DNA of 64,000 nucleotides from NCBI GenBank assembly GCA_030584085.1, contig CP129490.1, positions 3,381,511-3,445,510 on the forward strand, in the 5' to 3' direction. Of this stretch, positions 59,567 to 64,000 are shown in pieces. A program made the position numbers and the translations under genes. The notes beneath the pieces were generated by a model. It searched no databases. It was given only the letters and a program-made list of their open reading frames with translations, and was not told where the DNA came from. The stretch's first letter is position 1, and the number at the start of each line of letters is the position of its first letter. Source of the DNA: Melioribacteraceae bacterium. Its GTDB lineage: Bacteria; Bacteroidota; Ignavibacteria; Ignavibacteriales; Melioribacteraceae.

Positions 59567-60619
59567 TTATGATTTTGATTCACTTTTCATATAAAGTGTT
59601 CGAGTCGGATAAGCAAATTCAATTCCACGTTTTTCAAGTTCTTTATAAATCTTTAAATTAATTTCCTGCTGAATGTCCATGTACTTTATGTAATCATTAG
59701 TTTCAACAAAGAAGACAGTTTCAAAATCTAAACTAAAATCACCGTATCTAAAAAAGTGTGATCTATCAAATGTAGCATTTTCGGCTTCATCAATTATTTG
59801 TTTAATTATTTTTGGAATCTCCTCAAGCTGCTCAGGTTTGGTTTGATAAGTTACTCCAATTGTAAAAACAATTCTTCTTCTAAACATCTGTTTAAAATTG
59901 TGAACTCTGGAGTTTGTTAAATTGGAATTAGACATTACAAGAAGTTCGCCGCTTAATGAACGAATTTTAGTAGATTTAACACCGATTCTTTCAATCACAC
60001 CGGCTTTATCATCAACCCTGATAAAGTCTCCAAGTTCAAACGGTCTATCAAAATAAATAACAAAGTAACTAAAAAGATCACCTAGAATCGCTTGAGCAGC
60101 GAGGGCAATTGCAATACCACCAATGCCTAATCCGGCAATAACCGTAGATATGTGAAATCCAAGATTATCTAGTATAAATAGTATACCGATTATGTAGAAA
60201 GTGAAGTTTAAAAAAGCGAGTAATGGACGAAATTTTCTTACGGTATCTTCTTTTCCCGATTCTTCGGCATACTTATTAATCATAAATTCAATTACAGCTC
60301 TTGCAAATTTTATGATTATCCAAACAATAATTAGTAAGTATATAACTTTAATAACTTTAGTAGCGCTTTCCGGAATTTGTATAAAATCAAAAGCGAGATA
60401 AAGAGCAGCTAGATAAAATAAAGGAATTGCGAAGCGAGATGTAATCTTTATTATAAACTTTGTACCTAGTACACCTTCAGTCCCGGTGCTTTCTATTTTT
60501 TTAAATATATGTTTTTTTATCAGTTGAATGATTATTACGGAAACTATAAGAATTAATAATGCCATTAAATATTCTGAAACCGTATTCCCCCAGAGTTCAT
60601 AGTTTAATATTTCTTTCAT
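59567..60619 (-). CDS. MscS-family mechanosensitive channel
   Basis: 350 residues. Four membrane helices (about 10-30, 53-75, 90-110, 134-160), then the pore helix IAGLGIGGIAIALAAQAILGDLFSYFVIYFDRPFELGDFIRVDDKAGVIERIGVKSTKIRS of the MscS beta domain (about 165-225) and a C-terminal alpha/beta cap. Opens under membrane tension to release solutes during osmotic downshock. Its stop and the CorA-side start have no gap (60619/60620), so both are co-translated; 18 bp before the antiporter gene. Confidence 0.9.
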   Translation of the reverse strand: MKEILNYELWGNTVSEYLMALLILIVSVIIIQLIKKHIFKKIESTGTEGVLGTKFIIKITSRFAIPLFYLAALYLAFDFIQIPESATKVIKVIYLLIIVWIIIKFARAVIEFMINKYAEESGKEDTVRKFRPLLAFLNFTFYIIGILFILDNLGFHISTVIAGLGIGGIAIALAAQAILGDLFSYFVIYFDRPFELGDFIRVDDKAGVIERIGVKSTKIRSLSGELLVMSNSNLTNSRVHNFKQMFRRRIVFTIGVTYQTKPEQLEEIPKIIKQIIDEAENATFDRSHFFRYGDFSLDFETVFFVETNDYIKYMDIQQEINLKIYKELEKRGIEFAYPTRTLYMKSESKS

Positions 60620-61711
60620 CTATAACCACTTTTTCTTTTTGAAATAAACAATTAATGAAATTCCAAGAACAATCATAATCCCCCATACAATAAAATAAGC
60701 ATACTCAAAATGTAGTTCAGGCATATTTTCAAAGTTCATCCCATATACCCCTGCTATAAACGTCAAAGGAATAAAAATAGTTGCAATTAGCGTAAGCATT
60801 TTCATTACTTCGTTCATTTTATTGCTGACACTGGAAAGATAAATATCTATCAAAGTAGTAATGGATTCCCTCTGTGTCTCCAATGCTTCATGCACTTGAC
60901 TAATGTGGTCCATTGCGTCACGGAAATAAACCATATTTTGTTGTTCAATAAACACGGATTCTTGCCTAACTAAACTTAATAAAGCTTCCCTTAGCGGTCT
61001 TATAGCATGTTTAATTTTATGGGCGTCTTTTTTAAGAAGTTGGATTTTCTTGATGTCGTTTTGAGTGGGGTCATCAAACAATATTTCTTGTTCGGCTTCA
61101 ATTTTTTCGCTCAGTTCTTCAATTAATAAGAAATAACGATCAACTTCAAAATCTATTAAAACATAGAAGAGGTAATCTAATTTTGACTTTCGAAAAACAT
61201 TAACTCCGGTTTCAATTCTGGCCTGAATTGATGTATAATCTTCTTTTGTATCATCTCTGAATGTAAATAATACTTGGGGCGTAATTAAAATTGAAATTTG
61301 ATCGTATGATACATCTTGATTTTCTTCCCATATAATTTTTTTAAGGACAAAAAACATGTCCTTGTCATAATATTCAACTTTTGGTTGCTGATTACTATTT
61401 ACCACATCTTCCAATATCATTGAATGAATCTTAAAAATCTCTCCAAACTTTGTAAGAAAATCGACATCGCTAATTCCGTTAACATCAATCCATTTGATTT
61501 TGTCATCATTTGTTGAAGCAAGCTGTATGAGTTCTTCAACAGATTCTATTTTCTTTGTTTTATATTCTTGTTCGTTGTATTCGGTTAACGTAACAATCGC
61601 TTTTTCTATTTTACTTTCGCCGACATGAATTAAAGTCCCCGGCGGCTTGCCTATTTTATTTTTTAATTGCTGCTTTTTTTTATTCTGCTTATTACTTTTA
61701 TTTTTTGCCAT
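60620..61711 (-). CDS. corA: CorA-family magnesium/cobalt channel
   Basis: 363 residues. A very basic N-terminus, a soluble alpha/beta domain with long helices (to about 290), and two C-terminal membrane helices with the signature GMNFENMPEL (YGMN around 324-327). The GMN motif forms the pore selectivity loop for Mg2+. Ends with a KKKKW tail. Operon neighbours are an MscS channel (no gap) and a Ca/Na antiporter; ALDH lies 15 bp upstream. Substrate ion (Mg, Co, Zn) cannot be told. Confidence 0.92.
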   Translation of the reverse strand: MAKNKSNKQNKKKQQLKNKIGKPPGTLIHVGESKIEKAIVTLTEYNEQEYKTKKIESVEELIQLASTNDDKIKWIDVNGISDVDFLTKFGEIFKIHSMILEDVVNSNQQPKVEYYDKDMFFVLKKIIWEENQDVSYDQISILITPQVLFTFRDDTKEDYTSIQARIETGVNVFRKSKLDYLFYVLIDFEVDRYFLLIEELSEKIEAEQEILFDDPTQNDIKKIQLLKKDAHKIKHAIRPLREALLSLVRQESVFIEQQNMVYFRDAMDHISQVHEALETQRESITTLIDIYLSSVSNKMNEVMKMLTLIATIFIPLTFIAGVYGMNFENMPELHFEYAYFIVWGIMIVLGISLIVYFKKKKWL

Positions 61712-61726
61712 CTCGACCTCAAATTA

Positions 61727-63148
61727 TTAAAAATATTTGATCGTAAGATTAACCAGCTTACTTTTAAAATTATTGTAAGGTGGATAGAGCAATGTCATTG
61801 TTGAATATTTTGGTTGTTTCATAACACCTTTTTCATTCGAGAAAGCCTTGAAACCATGATATCCGTGGGATTTTCCAATTCCGGAATAATTAATTCCACC
61901 GAAAGGTAAATTATAATTTGCAAAGTGAACAACTACATCATTGACCGCAGAACTTCCGGCTGGTATACTTTCAAGCACATTTTTTATAAATGATTTATTC
62001 TTGCTGAAAACATACAACGCAAGTGGATTAGGATTTTGATTTACAATGTACAGGATTTCATTAAAATCTTTGAATGTAATTATAGGTAGTACAGGACCAA
62101 ATATTTCATTCTGCATTATTGCAGAATCGAGTTTAACGTTTTCAATTAAAGTTGGACTAATAAATTTATCCGACTCATCAATTTCACCGCCATGAATAAT
62201 TGTCGCTCCATCATTAACCGCATCATCTATTAATCGTTGAATTGATTGAAAGTGTTTAACATCTATCAATCTGCAATAATTATTTTCTTCTCTTAGAGTA
62301 TTTTTATCGCCATATAAATTTTTTGTTGCTTCAATCATATATCCGACAAACTTTTCCTTTACGTCTTCATGAATTAATAAGTAATCGGGAGCGACACAAG
62401 TTTGCCCGCCATTCATAAATTTACCCCAGGCAATTCTAGTTGCCGAAGTTCGTAAATCAGCATCCTTATTTAATATTACAGGTGATTTCCCTCCTAATTC
62501 TAAAGTAACTTTTGTCAAATTTTTTGCAGCCGCTTCCATAACTAATTTGCCAACCGTAGGACTTCCTGTAAAGAAGATATGATTAAACGGAAGGGATGTC
62601 AACTCTCTAGCAACTTCTTCATCACCGAGAAATGTTTTTACTTCGTCTTCCGGAAATAGTTTATCTATCATTTTTTTTAACAGTGCTGAAGTGTTGGTAC
62701 TTTTTTCTGAAGGTCTCACAATTACAGTATTTCCAGCAGCAATTGCTAATCCCAATGGAGCCATAACCAATTGAAAAGGATAATTCCATGGTGAGATTAT
62801 CAGAGATTGACCGATCGATTCGTACAATACTTTGCTGGATGAACCAAATAAAGATAGTGGGGTTGAAACTCTTTTTGGCTTCATCCATTTTTTTAAGTGC
62901 TTGATGATGTGCTTTAATTCAGAAGTGGTTGCATAAATTTCTGAAAGCCTTGTCTCTTCTCTTGATTTGCGAAAGTCTTTGTAAACTGCTTCACATATTT
63001 GATCTTGCGAAACTAATATTTCATTTAAGAGTTTTTTCAATTTAGCTTTCCGTTCTTCTACCGATGAATTAGCTAATCGCATTCTGTTCGATTTTTGTAA
63101 ATCGAATACTCTTTTAATTTCCTTTTGTAAATTTTCTTCGATGGGCAT
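61727..63148 (-). CDS. aldehyde dehydrogenase family protein (class 3 type)
   Basis: 473 residues. Oxidises aldehydes with NAD(P). Visible: SPWNYPFQLVMAPLGLAIAAGNTVIVRPSE, the Glu of LELGGKSPVI (about 219-228), catalytic Cys in GGQTCVAPDYLL (about 253-264) and the C-terminal LPFGGINYSGIGKSHGYHGFKAFSNEKGVMKQ typical of ALDH3 (coniferyl/fatty aldehyde-like). The hydrophobic end NNFKSKLVNLTIKYF may give membrane association. First gene of the minus-strand ALDH-CorA-MscS-antiporter group; the combination with ion transport is probably coincidental co-transcription. Confidence 0.9.
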   Translation of the reverse strand: MPIEENLQKEIKRVFDLQKSNRMRLANSSVEERKAKLKKLLNEILVSQDQICEAVYKDFRKSREETRLSEIYATTSELKHIIKHLKKWMKPKRVSTPLSLFGSSSKVLYESIGQSLIISPWNYPFQLVMAPLGLAIAAGNTVIVRPSEKSTNTSALLKKMIDKLFPEDEVKTFLGDEEVARELTSLPFNHIFFTGSPTVGKLVMEAAAKNLTKVTLELGGKSPVILNKDADLRTSATRIAWGKFMNGGQTCVAPDYLLIHEDVKEKFVGYMIEATKNLYGDKNTLREENNYCRLIDVKHFQSIQRLIDDAVNDGATIIHGGEIDESDKFISPTLIENVKLDSAIMQNEIFGPVLPIITFKDFNEILYIVNQNPNPLALYVFSKNKSFIKNVLESIPAGSSAVNDVVVHFANYNLPFGGINYSGIGKSHGYHGFKAFSNEKGVMKQPKYSTMTLLYPPYNNFKSKLVNLTIKYF

Positions 63149-63283
63149 ATTTAACTGATATTAATGATTGGTTTATGTAAAGATAATCATTGAGCAGTGA
63201 AGAAAAAAAACGGGCTCTTGATTATGTTGTTAAATTCTCTGTAATCTAAAAGCTGATGAGATTTAGTTAACTTCACAGGTCAA

Positions 63284-64000
63284 TTACTTCTTCAAATCCA
63301 TAAAAGAAAATTCCAGATCTTCGTCATCTAACTTGCTGATAATTTTTTCGAGCTCATCAAGCTGCTGTTTAGTTGGTTTATATGATTTGAAAATTTTTAT
63401 TAAATATTCAACGGATTCGCTTCTAAAATATTTTCTATCCTTTGCAACTTTCGTGAAAAACTTTACTGCATTTGTACCGTCTCGATATTTGTAATAATAA
63501 ACACCATTATAAAATTCATACATTGCTCGCAGATATCCGTCTTTAGGTAAATCCGGTAATTGTGGTATCTCCATTTGTATTCCGAGGTCTAGTCTCCCTA
63601 TCATTGTTGCTAATTCATAAACTTGTTTTGCGGTTTTCAAATTATTTTTTATTTCGTTGTATCTAATCAGCTGATCTTCACTTAATTCTTTTTCAATACC
63701 TGTAATAGGTTTATCAATAAGTAATGATGCGACCGCTTTTAGATATATCGCATTGCCTAATGCCGAACGCCATTTGAAATCTTTTTTTTGAATTAATTCA
63801 TCAATAAGTGAAATGGCTTTTTTGTATTCGCCGTTCTTAATATAAAATGTACTTTCTGTATAACCTCTTACATAACCATTTTGATCTTTTTCTATAAATT
63901 CTTTTGCTTCGTTCAAATTATCCAACTGTAGAAGTATTCGAATATGCCAATCGTAAAAATCTTTGTTATTCGGATATTTTTTTACAAGCAAGTTAAAGTA
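63284..64000 (-). CDS. helical repeat (TPR-like) protein, C-terminal part (5' end outside window)
   Basis: The frame stays open through the window end, so the start is not visible; about 238 codons are seen. The sequence is made of helix pairs with TPR-like spacing (LVKKYPNNKDFYDWHIRILLQLDNLNEAKEFI, YIKNGEYKKAISLIDELIQ, ALGNAIYLKAVASLLI, MYEFYNGVYYYKYRDGTNAVKFFTKVA). Ends LDDEDLEFSFMDLKK. Function unknown; TPR stretches usually bind partner proteins. Confidence 0.7.
   Translation of the reverse strand, partial: YFNLLVKKYPNNKDFYDWHIRILLQLDNLNEAKEFIEKDQNGYVRGYTESTFYIKNGEYKKAISLIDELIQKKDFKWRSALGNAIYLKAVASLLIDKPITGIEKELSEDQLIRYNEIKNNLKTAKQVYELATMIGRLDLGIQMEIPQLPDLPKDGYLRAMYEFYNGVYYYKYRDGTNAVKFFTKVAKDRKYFRSESVEYLIKIFKSYKPTKQQLDELEKIISKLDDEDLEFSFMDLKK

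Noticed and set aside
1-64000. CRISPR arrays, insertion sequences, tRNA genes, prophage
   Set aside because: No regularly spaced direct repeats, transposase or integrase motifs, or cloverleaf-like sequences were seen by eye; a tool scan could still find a missed tRNA.

Overview
The window is AT-rich, about one third G+C by eye, and densely packed with genes. Two exported proteins (15459-16736 and 22932-24578) end in a C-terminal domain opening with SQNYPNPFNP. This is the type IX secretion sorting signature typical of Ignavibacteriota and related Bacteroidota/Chlorobi lineages. Strong Shine-Dalgarno sequences are few, and many reading frames can only start at TTG or GTG. My best guess is an Ignavibacteria-type bacterium (Melioribacter/Ignavibacterium relatives). 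This is inferred from protein style only; no rRNA, tRNA, CRISPR array, insertion sequence or phage gene was seen.

Layout. 1-7423: a sucrose-phosphate-synthase-like glycosyltransferase (cut by the window edge) coupled to a PfkB fructokinase, a GSCFA protein, pyrE, a small outer-membrane protein, RlpA, and a glycosyltransferase coupled to a HIT-like DUF4922 protein. 7427-13943: a signalling block with a response regulator-PP2C phosphatase, a STAS antagonist, an NtrC-type sigma-54 activator and a multi-PAS histidine kinase, then a U32 peptidase-family protein and a second STAS protein. 13944-14654: a gene-free, hairpin-rich stretch ending in two terminators, a candidate non-coding RNA. 14655-22780: a seven-gene operon with an esterase, a PhzF-like enzyme, a lipoprotein, a GAF/sigma-54 activator, a PEGA-domain Ser/Thr kinase, a kelch type IX cargo and a membrane protein. 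22932-34485: miscellaneous enzymes, lipoproteins and membrane proteins, including a SIR2-like protein and a very long KamA-type radical SAM protein. 34766-44539: housekeeping genes (5-formyltetrahydrofolate cyclo-ligase, an ECF sigma/anti-sigma pair, alaS, glyS) and a cytosine deaminase of the yeast FCY1 type.

44654-53193 is a nitrite/nitric-oxide region: a DUF6448 protein, a copper nitrite reductase fused to cytochrome c (nirK), a NirV-like protein, a SCO protein, the iron-sulfur repair protein Ric, a hemerythrin protein, a methyltransferase, a DUF202 protein, an SLC13 permease and an Rrf2 regulator with an IscR-like cluster-ligand pattern. A 20-bp palindrome (ATCAGA-N8-TCTG[A/T]T) sits just downstream of promoter-like sequences before the DUF6448 gene and before rrf2, and again before nirK. 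This predicts an autoregulated Rrf2 regulon.

53583-57681 holds four tightly overlapping genes: a C39-like peptidase, a RimK-type ATP-grasp ligase with an RLAN-like N-terminus, a GCS2-type carboxylate-amine ligase and an N-formylglutamate-amidohydrolase-like enzyme. Together they look like a compact pathway that makes and trims an amide-linked, possibly glutamyl, metabolite or peptide tag. It is the strongest candidate for an undescribed system here. 57723-64000 has an SMP-30 enzyme, an ion-transport operon (CorA, MscS, Ca/Na antiporter) behind an aldehyde dehydrogenase, and a cut TPR-like protein.
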